A stretch of DNA of 64,000 nt from 79-D21 sp964521575 (GTDB taxonomy: Bacteria; Synergistota; Synergistia; Synergistales; 79-D21). This document shows, in pieces, positions 56,352 to 64,000 of this stretch; position 1 is the stretch's first letter; each line of letters starts with the position of its first letter. Location of the stretch: positions 1-64,000 of the forward strand of contig CAZFSR010000010.1 in the NCBI GenBank assembly GCA_964521575.1. The letters run 5' to 3'. A program made the translations under genes and the position numbers. The notes beneath the pieces are model-generated. The model was not told the DNA's origin. It saw only the letters and a program-made list of their open reading frames with translations, and made no database searches.

Positions 56352-57127
56352 GTGAAACCGTCCTCAAGCTAGATCACGTCAACAAATACTTCGGAGGTGT
56401 CCATGCCGTCCAGGATATGAGCTTCAGCCTTGAGAAGGGGGAGCTGGGTGGACTGATCGGGCCCAACGGGGCCGGTAAGACGACGATCTTCAACCTCATA
56501 ACCGGGGTTTACGACGTGGACAGCGGAAGCATCCTTTTCGAGGGAGAAGACATCACTCCCTACAAGACCTACGAAGTCATCCGGAGGGGTATCGCCAGGA
56601 CGTTCCAGAACCTCAGGCTCTTCCCTCGCTCCACGGTGCTGGAAAACGTCATGACGGCCTGCCAACAACATCATCACTACAATTTTTTCGAAGCGACGAC
56701 GCATATGGGGCGCTGGAGGTCCCTGGAGGCGAAGATTCGCCAGCAGAGCATGGTTCTCCTGGATCGCGTCGGACTCGCAGATCTTGCCGAGCAGGCTGCA
56801 GGGACGCTACCCTATGGTCATCAGCGACGCCTGGAGATTGCCCGGGCCCTGTCACTCCAACCGCGGCTACTCCTCCTCGATGAACCTGCGGCAGGGATGA
56901 ACCCCGACGAAGTTCAGGATTTAAACGTCCTGATCACGAAGATTCACCGTGACTTCGACCTGACGATCCTCGTGATCGAACACCACATGGAATTGGTGAT
57001 GGAAATTTGCCCCCATATCGTCTGCATGAATTTCGGCGCCAAGATTGCCGAGGGAGACCCCGAACATATCCAGAATCACCCTGAAATCCTCAAGGCCTAC
57101 CTCGGTGAGGAGGTGTTGGAAGCATGA
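56348..57127 (+). CDS. livG: Branched-chain amino-acid ABC ATPase LivG
   Basis: ATPase subunit, 259 residues. Walker A GPNGAGKTTIF, Q-loop TFQNLRLF, signature LPYGHQRRLEIARAL (the Liv variant of LSGGQ), Walker B RLLLLDEPAAGMNPDE and switch His in VIEHHMELVM. Overlaps livM and livF by 4 bp each. Confidence 0.96.
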   Translation: MSETVLKLDHVNKYFGGVHAVQDMSFSLEKGELGGLIGPNGAGKTTIFNLITGVYDVDSGSILFEGEDITPYKTYEVIRRGIARTFQNLRLFPRSTVLENVMTACQQHHHYNFFEATTHMGRWRSLEAKIRQQSMVLLDRVGLADLAEQAAGTLPYGHQRRLEIARALSLQPRLLLLDEPAAGMNPDEVQDLNVLITKIHRDFDLTILVIEHHMELVMEICPHIVCMNFGAKIAEGDPEHIQNHPEILKAYLGEEVLEA

Positions 57128-57867
57128 GCGACAACGCGAACCAGCAGCCTTTGCTTTCCGTGAAGGACCTGCATGTTTCATATGGCGCGATCAAAGCCCT
57201 TCGCGGATTCAACCTTGACGTGTATCCCGGGGAAATCGTGTGTGTCATCGGTTCCAACGGGGCCGGAAAATCAACCCTGATGAACGCGATCATGGGGAAC
57301 GTCAAACGCCAGGCCGGGCAGATCCTCTACGAGGGGAAACCGCTGGACGGGCAAAGTTTCCAGATCGTCACGAAAGGGATTTCCCTTTCCCCGGAAGGAA
57401 GGAAAGTTTTTGCACCGTTGACGGTTTACGAGAACCTCATGATGGGGGCCTTCCCTGTAAACGACAAAGAGAAGGTGAAGAAAGACCTTGAGTGGGTTTA
57501 TACCCTCTTCCCCCGCCTCCGGGAGCGGATGGGGCAATATGCCGGAACGCTATCCGGCGGCGAACAGCAGATGCTGGCGATCGGAAGGGCCTTGATGGCA
57601 AGCCCTCGGTTGCTTCTGCTCGACGAGCCTTCTCTTGGGCTGGCTCCGATCATCATCAAGGACATCTTCAAGGAACTGAAGAGGATCAACGAGGAGGGCG
57701 TCACGATCCTCCTCGTCGAGCAGAACGCACGTCAAGCGCTCTTACTGTCTCATAGGGGATACGTCATGCAAACGGGACAGCTGGTCATGGAGGGAGAGGC
57801 CAGGGCGCTTCTCCACAACCCGGAAATCCAGGCGGCTTATCTGGGAACCGGGAAAAAATCACATTAG
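57124..57867 (+). CDS. livF: Branched-chain amino-acid ABC ATPase LivF
   Basis: Second ATPase, 247 residues. Walker A GSNGAGKSTLM, SPEGRKVFAPLTVYENLMMG, signature LSGGEQQMLAIGRALM, Walker B LLLLDEPSLGLAP and ILLVEQNARQAL. Ends the liv operon before a strong terminator. Confidence 0.96.
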   Translation: MSDNANQQPLLSVKDLHVSYGAIKALRGFNLDVYPGEIVCVIGSNGAGKSTLMNAIMGNVKRQAGQILYEGKPLDGQSFQIVTKGISLSPEGRKVFAPLTVYENLMMGAFPVNDKEKVKKDLEWVYTLFPRLRERMGQYAGTLSGGEQQMLAIGRALMASPRLLLLDEPSLGLAPIIIKDIFKELKRINEEGVTILLVEQNARQALLLSHRGYVMQTGQLVMEGEARALLHNPEIQAAYLGTGKKSH

Positions 57868-57898
57868 ACGGGCTATTCTGCCCTTCGGATTTCTCGAA

Positions 57899-57941
57899 AA
57901 AAAAGTCGGGACTCCGTTTGAAACGGGGTCCCGACTTTTAC
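57899..57941. terminator. Terminator after livF, bidirectional
   Basis: AAAAGTCGGGAC / GTCCCGACTTTT stem (57901-57912 with 57928-57939) with A-run before and T-run after. Suits both livF and the convergent ompH gene. Confidence 0.9.
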
Positions 57942-57971
57942 GTGCCTACGAGCCGACTACGAAGCTCTCTT

Positions 57972-58412
57972 CTAGTTGGAGAACTTCTTCTTGAGCTCCT
58001 GGATCACATCGTCCGTGATATCTAGCCCGCCCATAAACACCTGCGCCTTGTCGAGAACGATGGTCAGGCCCTTTGCTTTTGCAATTGAACGGATCGCGAG
58101 GTCGATGTCCTTGAAAAGGGGAGCCATGAGTTTCTGCTCTTCCGTGGCAGCCTCGTTACGCTTTGTCTGGTAGATTTCGGCTTTTTTCTTGTTGTCCGGT
58201 TCCTTGTCGATTGCAGCCTTCGCCTCATCCTGCTTCTTCTGGACGACCGCCTGGACCTGCTTCTGAACCTGGGCCATCTTGGGGTGCTGGAAAAGGACCT
58301 TCTGGGGTTCAATGACGCCTATCTTCTCATCCGCCAGGGCCACGCCAGCAACAACCGTCAGGATGAAAGCAGAGAGAACTGCCAGCAGAATCATCTTCTT
58401 GCTTGAAACCAT
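57972..58412 (-). CDS. OmpH/Skp-family periplasmic chaperone
   Basis: 146-residue protein with a signal peptide (SSKKMILLAVLSAFILTVV, then GVALADE) and a charged helical body (VQKQVQAVVQKKQDEAKAA) ending in LDKAQVFMGGLDITDDVIQEL, the OmpH/Skp C-terminal strand pattern. Such chaperones hold outer-membrane proteins during transit, so an outer membrane is implied. It lacks the usual neighbours bamA and lpxD. Shorter than enteric Skp. Confidence 0.87.
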   Translation of the reverse strand: MVSSKKMILLAVLSAFILTVVAGVALADEKIGVIEPQKVLFQHPKMAQVQKQVQAVVQKKQDEAKAAIDKEPDNKKKAEIYQTKRNEAATEEQKLMAPLFKDIDLAIRSIAKAKGLTIVLDKAQVFMGGLDITDDVIQELKKKFSN

Positions 58413-58452
58413 CGGACACCCTCCTTTGGATTTTTCCCGGCTACGGTGATAG

Positions 58453-58481
58453 ATTCTACTCTCACGCGCATCCGAAGTCTA
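58453..58481 (-). promoter_or_regulatory. Candidate promoter of the OmpH-like gene
   Basis: Minus strand: TAGACT (58476-58481), 17-bp spacer, TAGAAT (58453-58458); leader about 35 nt. Confidence 0.5.
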
Positions 58482-58529
58482 GGTATAATTACGTAACAAT
58501 CCACACCCCCGAAATCGGAGGACACCGTC

Positions 58530-58745
58530 ATGGAATGTCTTGCAACGTTCGAAACGACTCACATGGCTCTTCTCTTCGAAAAGACCTGCAGAGCCGCCGG
58601 AATTTCCGCGAGGATCATCCCCGTCCCGCGTGAGCTCTCCGCAAGTTGTGGACTAGCCTGCACCTACCCTTGCGAAAAGGAGGAATTGGTTAACCGGATC
58701 TGCCAGGAGAAACACTTGGAAACTGCCGGTTTCCACCACCTCTAA
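58530..58745 (+). CDS. DUF3343 family protein
   Basis: 71-residue protein with the DUF3343 pattern: FETTHMALLFEKTCRAAGIS, then PVPRELSASCGLACTYPCEK. Conserved cysteines in SASCGLAC are typical, and the family is discussed as a possible sulfur or selenium carrier. ATG 58530 after GGAGG. It is monocistronic between two minus-strand genes. Confidence 0.85.
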   Translation: MECLATFETTHMALLFEKTCRAAGISARIIPVPRELSASCGLACTYPCEKEELVNRICQEKHLETAGFHHL

Positions 58746-58759
58746 CGCAATCCTGCCGC

Positions 58760-59062
58760 CTATTTTTTTCTTTTTTTGACTGCCCTCTCCGGGGGGTTCG
58801 GCGGCGTCTGCGTCGGGAAATACTTATGCCAGAAAAGGTGGTCGAGCCCCCACCAGAAGAGGATCCCTCCAGCTACGACAAAAATGGACAACAGGAGCAA
58901 TCCGGTGTTGGCCGGGGAAAGGACTTCTTGCCTAATGAAAGGATCCCTGCCTTCCCGGGTAAAAAACGGAGACAGGCTCCAGGTCACGGCAACCAAAAGG
59001 GACAGCCACATCAGGCCCCGACCCCATTCCGGCGGAAGATGGCCTGTTCGTTTCCTAAACAA
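58760..59062 (-). CDS. Small two-helix membrane protein
   Basis: 100 residues with two hydrophobic helices (GLMWLSLLVAVTWSLSPFF; TGLLLLSIFVVAGGILFWWG) and a very basic tail (ERAVKKRKK). Start overlaps the end of comF by 8 bp, so it is co-transcribed with comF and metK. I do not recognise the family. Confidence 0.62.
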   Translation of the reverse strand: MFRKRTGHLPPEWGRGLMWLSLLVAVTWSLSPFFTREGRDPFIRQEVLSPANTGLLLLSIFVVAGGILFWWGLDHLFWHKYFPTQTPPNPPERAVKKRKK

Positions 59063-59771
59063 GAATACCCTTTTCCTTCCAGGCCACGGTCAGGACCTCC
59101 ACGGGGCTAACCCCCCAACAATAGGCTCCCCTCACAGAGATCCCCGCGCCGTTCAACGCCTCCGCCGCCCTTATCAGGGTCGTTCCGGTTGTGAACACAT
59201 CGTCGACGAGCAGGACTGGCCCTTCGATTCTCGGCCCCTTCCAACAAAAGGCATCCCTTGGCAAAGCCCTCCGCTCGAAGGCATTCCGGCCGACCTGGGA
59301 AGGGAAGGAACGGCTCCACTCAAGTCCATCCATAACGGGCCCTCCCCACTCGGCCGACATGCCCTTGGCCATCCTCTCCGCCTGGTTGTAAGAACGGCTG
59401 GAATCCCTTCGCAAGGGCACCGGAACCAAAATCACGGAGCGTTCCTCTCTATAGAGCCGGGCCAGCGCTTTTCCCATTTCAAAAGCCAGCCTGCGGTGTC
59501 CCGAATACTTTGCAAGGTGGACCAGCTCTCTTGCTTTTCCCTCATGCCAGGCCCCGGCCCGGATAAAGGAAAAGTGGGAGGGGATAGCGCAGGGGAAGCT
59601 TCCGCCGCCGCAATCAAGACAGCGGGCAGGCATTGGAAACAGCAGCCCGTCCAGGCAGGACGGGCAGCCGACGCTTCCAAGCCTTCCGCAGACGGGACAG
59701 GTTGAAGGCCATAGAAAATGGCAGAGGATTTCCCAGCTCCGCTTGATCCCGGACTCCACCCTGTCCTTCAT
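59055..59771 (-). CDS. comF: ComF family phosphoribosyltransferase-like protein
   Basis: About 238 residues. N-terminal zinc-binding cysteines (STCPVCGRLGSVGCPSC; RCLDCGGG), then the PRTase fold: KYSGHRRLAFEMGKALA, LVPVPLRRDSSRSYNQAE and the PRPP loop VLLVDDVFTTGTTLI. ComF-type proteins take part in natural DNA uptake in competent bacteria, but are also common elsewhere. ATG 59771 lacks a good Shine-Dalgarno site; a TTG at 59831, inside metK, is possible. Competence itself is not shown here. Confidence 0.86.
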   Translation of the reverse strand: MKDRVESGIKRSWEILCHFLWPSTCPVCGRLGSVGCPSCLDGLLFPMPARCLDCGGGSFPCAIPSHFSFIRAGAWHEGKARELVHLAKYSGHRRLAFEMGKALARLYREERSVILVPVPLRRDSSRSYNQAERMAKGMSAEWGGPVMDGLEWSRSFPSQVGRNAFERRALPRDAFCWKGPRIEGPVLLVDDVFTTGTTLIRAAEALNGAGISVRGAYCWGVSPVEVLTVAWKEKGILV

Positions 59772-59787
59772 CACAAAACGCCGAGGA

Positions 59788-60999
59788 TCAGGCGCCTTTT
59801 GCAGCCGCTGAAAGGAGTTCGACCCTGTCAAGCCTCTCCCAGGCCGGAAGGGGGGACAGATCTATGCGTCCCATGTGCCCGTATGCAGCAACCCGGCGAT
59901 ATTGGGGCTTGCGAAGATCCAAGTCTCGAATGATGGCCGCCGGCCTGAAGTCGAAAACTTCGGAAACCAGCCGCGTCAGGCTTTCATCGGGGAGTTTGCC
60001 GGTCCCGTAGGTGTGTACCATCAAGGAAACAGGATGGGCGACTCCTATGGCATACGCAACCTGGATCTGGCAACGGTCGGCAAGTCCTGCGGCCACAAGG
60101 TTCTTGGCCGCATAGCGGGTCATATAGGCTGCAGACCGGTCGACCTTGGTCGGGTCCTTCCCGGAAAAACATCCCCCTCCGTGAGGAACAACCCCGCCAT
60201 ATGTGTCCACGATGATCTTTCGCCCCGTGAGCCCTGTATCCGCGAGCGGCCCTCCCTGAACGAATCGGCCGGTCGGGTTAATGAGGATACGGGGTTTCCT
60301 CTCCCTCAAATGCGCCGGGATGGTCGGAAGGATGAGCCTTTCCACCAGGTCTGCTTCGATTTCTGCCTGGTCCACCGCGGGGTGGTGCTGTGTCGACACG
60401 ACAACGGTCTCGACACGAACAGGCTTGTCCCCCTGGTATTCCACCGTCACCTGCGTTTTTCCGTCAGGGCGCAGGTACGGCAGGATCTTTTCCTTTCTAA
60501 GAGAAGCCAATCCCCTTGAAAGGCGATGGGCCAAAGCGATGGGAAGAGGCAGGTATTCCTCCGTTTCGTTCGAAGCGTAGCCGATCATCATGCCCTGGTC
60601 TCCGGCCCCGATTCGGTCGATCTCTTCTTCGCTCATATGGGATTCCCTGGCCCTGGTCTCCAGGGCCCGATCCACGCCCTGAGCGATGTCCTTGGATTGC
60701 TCATCTATCGCTGTCAAAACGGCACAGGTGTCTCCATCGAAACCGTACTTTGCCCTTGTGTAGCCAATTTCCTTGACGATCTTTCTGGCAAGGTTCGGGA
60801 TATCGACATAACATTCCGTGGTGATCTGGCCCGCGACCATCACGAGACCGGTTGCCACCATGCATTCACAGGCAACCCTTCCCATCGGATCCTCCTTCAG
60901 GATCGCATCGAGAACCCCATCTGAAATCTGGTCCGCAAGCTTGTCCGGGTGTCCCTCTGTGACGGACTCGGAAGTGATGAAGCTTTTTTCGTTAAGCAT
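59788..60999 (-). CDS. metK: S-adenosylmethionine synthetase
   Basis: Makes SAM from methionine and ATP. 403 residues: FITSESVTEGHPDKLADQIS, IGAGDQGMMIGYA, PTGRFVQGGPLADTGLTGRK, GGGCFSGKDPTKVDRSAAYM. ATG 60999 with GGGGGTG before it; frame extension to 61119 is not family-like. The leader shows no SAM riboswitch that I could recognise. Confidence 0.97.
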   Translation of the reverse strand: MLNEKSFITSESVTEGHPDKLADQISDGVLDAILKEDPMGRVACECMVATGLVMVAGQITTECYVDIPNLARKIVKEIGYTRAKYGFDGDTCAVLTAIDEQSKDIAQGVDRALETRARESHMSEEEIDRIGAGDQGMMIGYASNETEEYLPLPIALAHRLSRGLASLRKEKILPYLRPDGKTQVTVEYQGDKPVRVETVVVSTQHHPAVDQAEIEADLVERLILPTIPAHLRERKPRILINPTGRFVQGGPLADTGLTGRKIIVDTYGGVVPHGGGCFSGKDPTKVDRSAAYMTRYAAKNLVAAGLADRCQIQVAYAIGVAHPVSLMVHTYGTGKLPDESLTRLVSEVFDFRPAAIIRDLDLRKPQYRRVAAYGHMGRIDLSPLPAWERLDRVELLSAAAKGA

Positions 61000-61119
61000 T
61001 GAACTGTTGCACCCCCTCAAAAAAGTAGCCCTCCCCCGTGTCCTTCTCGGGGTTAAGGGCAATTGATGCCGTTCCAGACACTGACCGACCTGTTTCCTTC
61101 CCCTGAACGCCCAAAACAC

Positions 61120-61560
61120 CTAGGAATATTCTATTGGGCAGCGAAGCAGCATCAGGAGGCCTTCTCTCGGCTCGAAACCAAGCTGCGCCAAAAAAGGCGC
61201 CAACTCGCTCGTGTAAGTGACGACGAGCGGGATTTCTCGTAGGGCGGGATGTTCCACGGCATAACGAATCAACGCCGTTCCCAGCCCCTTTCCCTGATGA
61301 TCGGGATGAACGAGGACATCCCAAAGAGAAGCCCGAAAAACAAAATCGGTCAAGATTCGACAAAATGCAACGAGTTTTCCGTCATGTCGGGCCGAAAAGC
61401 AGATGCTCGTTCCTGCAAGCATACGTTCGATCTGGTCCAGGGATCGGCTTCTTCCCCACCGGGTGAAACGGTAAAGGTCCTGAAGTTCGTCTGCCTTTAC
61501 CGCCAATTTGCTGTCGTAAAAAAGGGTCCCTTTCTCCAGAGACATCCCACTCTCTTTCAT
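61120..61560 (-). CDS. GNAT-family acetyltransferase
   Basis: 146 residues with the GNAT fold: LVAFCRILTDFVFRASLWDV, LVHPDHQGKGLGTALIRYAV containing the acetyl-CoA loop, and VTYTSELAPFLAQLGFEPRE. Substrate unknown. Start overlaps the preceding zinc-ribbon gene by 4 bp. Next gene on the strand is metK, 120 bp away. Confidence 0.85.
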   Translation of the reverse strand: MKESGMSLEKGTLFYDSKLAVKADELQDLYRFTRWGRSRSLDQIERMLAGTSICFSARHDGKLVAFCRILTDFVFRASLWDVLVHPDHQGKGLGTALIRYAVEHPALREIPLVVTYTSELAPFLAQLGFEPREGLLMLLRCPIEYS

Positions 61561-61775
61561 TTCACGCCGACGGGATCACCGCTGCAGGCGAAGGACATCC
61601 CGCCAAGAATGCGACGAAGGTCCCCTCCGCGCGCATCCGCACTGACGGAGAGCTGAAGGACCTGGCCCGTCCCGCAGCTTTCACAGATCCAGGTTGCACG
61701 GGCCATCCCGTCACTATCCGGAGTACCTGGCAATATTTTGACGCTACCACAAACTTGGCATGCCACGATCAACAT
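61557..61775 (-). CDS. Small zinc-ribbon protein
   Basis: 72 residues with two CxxC pairs (ACQVCGSV near the start and ICESCGTG), a classic zinc-ribbon arrangement, then a short polar tail. Co-translated with the acetyltransferase (4-bp overlap). I do not recognise a named family. Confidence 0.68.
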   Translation of the reverse strand: MLIVACQVCGSVKILPGTPDSDGMARATWICESCGTGQVLQLSVSADARGGDLRRILGGMSFACSGDPVGVK

Positions 61776-61805
61776 CCTTGATCCTTCCTCTCTAGAAACA
61801 AAGGC

Positions 61806-63008
61806 TCAGGAAGACTGCTTCAGGATTATTCTAACCCGAACCGGTCCCTCGCTAAAAATGTCTTCCTCTGCTTCCACGATGACCGTGGTGGGTGCCTCTA
61901 TTTCAGTCATTTTCTCGACCGAGCCGTAAAAATCTCCTGCTGACAGGTTCCCGACCGTTCCTCTAAGCGGATCCGGAATAACCCCTTCCTTCACCGAAAG
62001 AGCGTTAACTTCCCTTAACAGGACAAAAAGCTCTCTTTCCGCATCTTCCCTCTTTAATGCGGCGGCAATCCGTTTTTTTCCCAGCACCTGCCCTTTATGG
62101 AAAACCAGCCGGCTTTCCTGGGACTCCAATGAAACAAGAACCGGTTCTTCCCTAACGGCATTCGACTCAGCCACAAGACGTATAACCAACCGTTCAGCCT
62201 TGCCGGTAAACGGATCGGGGTTTTCAAGTTCGTTCTCCGTTTCGGAAAGAATGCGGACTTGCTCCGGTTTTACACCGGACCGCAGTGCAAGTTCAACACG
62301 GGCCTGTTCCACAAGAGTCTTCAGGGCTTGTTTCACGGTTTCCCTGCCGCTTCTCGCTGGCAGCGGCGTTTGCCCAAGGATTTCCTTCGCCAGGACAACG
62401 ATCCGGCCCTCCCTTACCTGCTCAAGTCCTTTCTTCAGGGATTCCATCTCTGAACGAAGGCTTGCGACCGACTTTTCCAGGGAAGCCCGCTTGGCTTCAA
62501 GGCCCTTGAGCTCACCCTCCAGACGAACTCGTTCCGCCTCAACGGCCTCGGATCTCTCGGTCTGGATCTTCAGGTCTTTCCGGATCTGGGCCAATTGCCC
62601 GAGAACCCCTTCAAACTTTTCTTGTGCCGCTTTCAACTCTGATTGTTTTTTCTGGAGCTCCTCCTGGCTGGCGAATAGCTTGAACTCCATCTCCTGCATC
62701 TCCTGGCGACTTTCCTGGAGTTGGGAGGTCAACTGTGTGATCTGTCTCTGGACGAATTTCATGCTGAAAAGGGCCGTCCTCACCGTTTCGGAAGTCATTG
62801 ACAGGAACCAGAGGGTGACAACCGTGATGAGGATGCCCGTGAATACCGTAATGACGGATGAGGTGTAGCGGGGGCGAAGCCCAAAAAGGGAAATACGCCT
62901 CTTGCCGATCCTCATTCCGACCACATCGCCAACGTAGGCCACAATCGCGCTGGCCAAGATAAGAGACAGGATCAGCATCCAATTGAGCTCTGAAAGGAAG
63001 TCCTGCAA
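61806..63008 (-). CDS. DUF3084 coiled-coil membrane protein
   Basis: 400 residues. Two N-terminal hydrophobic segments (MLILSLILASAIVAYVGDVV; SVITVFTGILITVVTLWFL) separated by MRIGKRRISLFGLRPRYTS, a long coiled coil near 85-200 (SQLQESRQEMQEMEFKL and onward), and a C-terminal globular part. This matches DUF3084, common in cyanobacteria and Synergistota. A role in envelope or division is speculative. TTG start at 63008 after AAAGAGGACGGG. Confidence 0.85.
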   Translation of the reverse strand: MQDFLSELNWMLILSLILASAIVAYVGDVVGMRIGKRRISLFGLRPRYTSSVITVFTGILITVVTLWFLSMTSETVRTALFSMKFVQRQITQLTSQLQESRQEMQEMEFKLFASQEELQKKQSELKAAQEKFEGVLGQLAQIRKDLKIQTERSEAVEAERVRLEGELKGLEAKRASLEKSVASLRSEMESLKKGLEQVREGRIVVLAKEILGQTPLPARSGRETVKQALKTLVEQARVELALRSGVKPEQVRILSETENELENPDPFTGKAERLVIRLVAESNAVREEPVLVSLESQESRLVFHKGQVLGKKRIAAALKREDAERELFVLLREVNALSVKEGVIPDPLRGTVGNLSAGDFYGSVEKMTEIEAPTTVIVEAEEDIFSEGPVRVRIILKQSS

Positions 63009-63121
63009 TTTCCCGTCCTCTTTCCGTCATTGGCTTTCTGGTTAAGGGTCCCGAAACGGCTCAAGCCTACCATAAAAAACCGGCGATGCAAATCGGTAGG
63101 ATCACGGGCCCTGAACCACTT

Positions 63122-63155
63122 CAAAAAGGGGGGAGACGGTCTACCGTCTCCCCCC
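63122..63155 (-). terminator. Terminator of the lysine aminotransferase gene
   Basis: A 12-bp perfect stem (63128-63139 with 63144-63155) followed by five T on the minus strand. Confidence 0.9.
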
Positions 63156-63184
63156 TGAGCATCTTTAGTCGACTGACTTGGGAT

Positions 63185-64000
63185 CTAGCAGCAGCAACCC
63201 TTGGCCTTTTTTAGGGCTTTCCGGACGATCTCAAGTCCTTTATCGAGGTCACCCGTAGGCACGTTGAGCGCTGGGCGGAAGCGAATCGACTGGGTGCTGC
63301 AGGGCAGGATCAGCATCTTTTCATCCCAGCAGGCATGAAGGACCTTGTCCCGCAGGTCGTGCGTCACGAGGTCGAATGCGCACATCAGCCCCTTGCCGCG
63401 CGTGTTGCGGACCATATCCGGGAACTCCTTCTGGATCTCGAGCAAGCCGTTGAGAAGATGCGGACCTGCAACATTGCTGACATAGTCAAGGATCTTCTCT
63501 TCACGGTAAATCTCGAGGTAGCGCTGCGCCCGCACCATGTCGACCACGTTGCCGCCCCAAGTGGAGTTGATCCGGCTTGACACCGTGAAACAGTTCTCTT
63601 CCAACTCGTCAAACCGGGGACCCGCGATGAACCCGCAGATTTGGGCCTTCTTGCCAAAGCTGAAGATATCGGGCTTGACCGGGGCGTGATGCTCCCATGC
63701 CCACATCTTGCCGGTGATACCCATGCCGCACTGGACTTCGTCGAAGATCAAGATGATCTCGTTCTCGTCGCAGATCTGGCGCAGCTGCTTGAAGAACTCG
63801 GTCCGGAACTGGTTGTCCCCGCCTTCTCCCTGGATCGTCTCGATGATGAGCGCGCAAATGTCGTCCGGATTGTTCCAGATCGCCTTCTTGATCTGGCTCA
63901 CAGCCACTTCTTCGAGCCATTCGACGTTCGAGAGGTTCTGCTCGAGGGGCCAAGTGATCTTCGGCGGGATGATGCGGGGCCAATCGAACTTCGCGAAATA
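63185..64000 (-). CDS. lat: L-lysine 6-aminotransferase, 3' part (runs off the window)
   Basis: PLP enzyme that transfers the epsilon-amino group of lysine to 2-oxoglutarate, the first step of a lysine breakdown route. The 271 residues seen start within KFDWPRIIPPK-like sequence and continue to the stop: ALIIETIQGEGGDNQ, IFDEVQCGMGITGKMW (cofactor Asp), DIFSFGKKAQICGF with the PLP Lys and STWGGNVVDMVRAQRY. It ends KKAKGCCC, three consecutive cysteines. The open frame continues past 64000, so the N-terminus is missing. Class III aminotransferase; LAT rather than ornithine aminotransferase is inferred from the FGKKAQ and WPRI segments. Confidence 0.88.
   Translation of the reverse strand, partial: YFAKFDWPRIIPPKITWPLEQNLSNVEWLEEVAVSQIKKAIWNNPDDICALIIETIQGEGGDNQFRTEFFKQLRQICDENEIILIFDEVQCGMGITGKMWAWEHHAPVKPDIFSFGKKAQICGFIAGPRFDELEENCFTVSSRINSTWGGNVVDMVRAQRYLEIYREEKILDYVSNVAGPHLLNGLLEIQKEFPDMVRNTRGKGLMCAFDLVTHDLRDKVLHACWDEKMLILPCSTQSIRFRPALNVPTGDLDKGLEIVRKALKKAKGCCC

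Noticed and set aside
61000..61119. SAM riboswitch upstream of metK
   Set aside because: I saw no SAM-I core or terminator pattern; the 120-bp gap shows no clear structure by eye. A covariance-model search would decide.
1..64000. CRISPR array, insertion sequence, phage or toxin-antitoxin module
   Set aside because: No repeat array, transposase, integrase, terminal inverted repeats or toxin-like pair was seen at any scale.

Overview
The window is dense, ordinary-looking chromosomal DNA, moderately GC-rich by eye, with about 65 genes. There is no tRNA, rRNA, insertion sequence, phage gene or CRISPR array. The best guess is an anaerobic, amino-acid-fermenting, diderm bacterium of the Synergistota type. 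The reasons are a one-chain iron-sulfur L-serine dehydratase, several amino-acid or organic-acid uptake systems, a glutaminase, a lysine 6-aminotransferase, a rubrerythrin, an OmpH/Skp-like periplasmic chaperone (which implies an outer membrane) and a DUF3084 protein. The phylum is an inference and was not tested.

Layout. 1-3.9 kb: a TRAP-transporter binding protein diverges from L-serine dehydratase, followed by a GntR/FCD regulator. 3.9-14.5 kb (minus strand): thrS | infC-rpmI-rplT | pheS-pheT-zapB-like-zapA-cvpA-mutS2-gntR. The infC group has its own promoter, a leader with a terminator/antiterminator pair, and apparently an AUA start codon on infC. 14.5-16.4 kb: an SLC6/NSS transporter with a 33-residue MetS-like partner and a palindromic site over its promoter. 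16.4-19.6 kb: rpsO, pnp, dut. 19.7-21.4 kb: a two-component pair whose kinase has no membrane segment. 21.4-25.3 kb: HtrA protease, then the rpmH-rnpA-yidD-yidC-jag operon. 25.3-35.7 kb: DinG-type helicase, DUF445 protein, rpsT, holA, leuS, slipin, NfeD protease, radA.

35.8-42.2 kb is a tightly overlapped histidine operon, hisD-hisZ-hisG-hisB-hisH-hisA-hisF-hisIE. It uses the short HisG plus HisZ and lacks hisC and a recognisable histidinol-phosphatase gene. A methyltransferase gene runs into it from the other strand, overlapping hisIE by 210 bp. 42.9-46.9 kb holds a DegT-like PLP protein, rubrerythrin, glutaminase, a SUI1/YciH protein, an orphan pseudopilin and a small cysteine-containing protein.

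46.9-50.2 kb is the most unusual block: five minus-strand genes encoding a DRTGG protein, a GHKL/RsbW-type ATPase, a [FeFe]-hydrogenase-like iron-sulfur protein that lacks proton-path residues, a second DRTGG-like protein and a PHP-domain protein. It looks like a redox- or H2-responsive signalling module. It diverges from a sodium/solute symporter across an interval with a near-palindromic site. 51.7-57.9 kb: adenosine-specific kinase, HAD phosphatase and a complete branched-chain amino-acid ABC transporter (livKHMGF). 58-64 kb: OmpH/Skp, a DUF3343 protein, comF, metK, a GNAT acetyltransferase, a zinc-ribbon protein, a DUF3084 protein and the 3' part of lysine 6-aminotransferase, which runs off the window and ends in three cysteines.

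Many starts were moved from the longest open frame to a downstream ATG, GTG or TTG with a Shine-Dalgarno match. TTG and GTG starts are common here.
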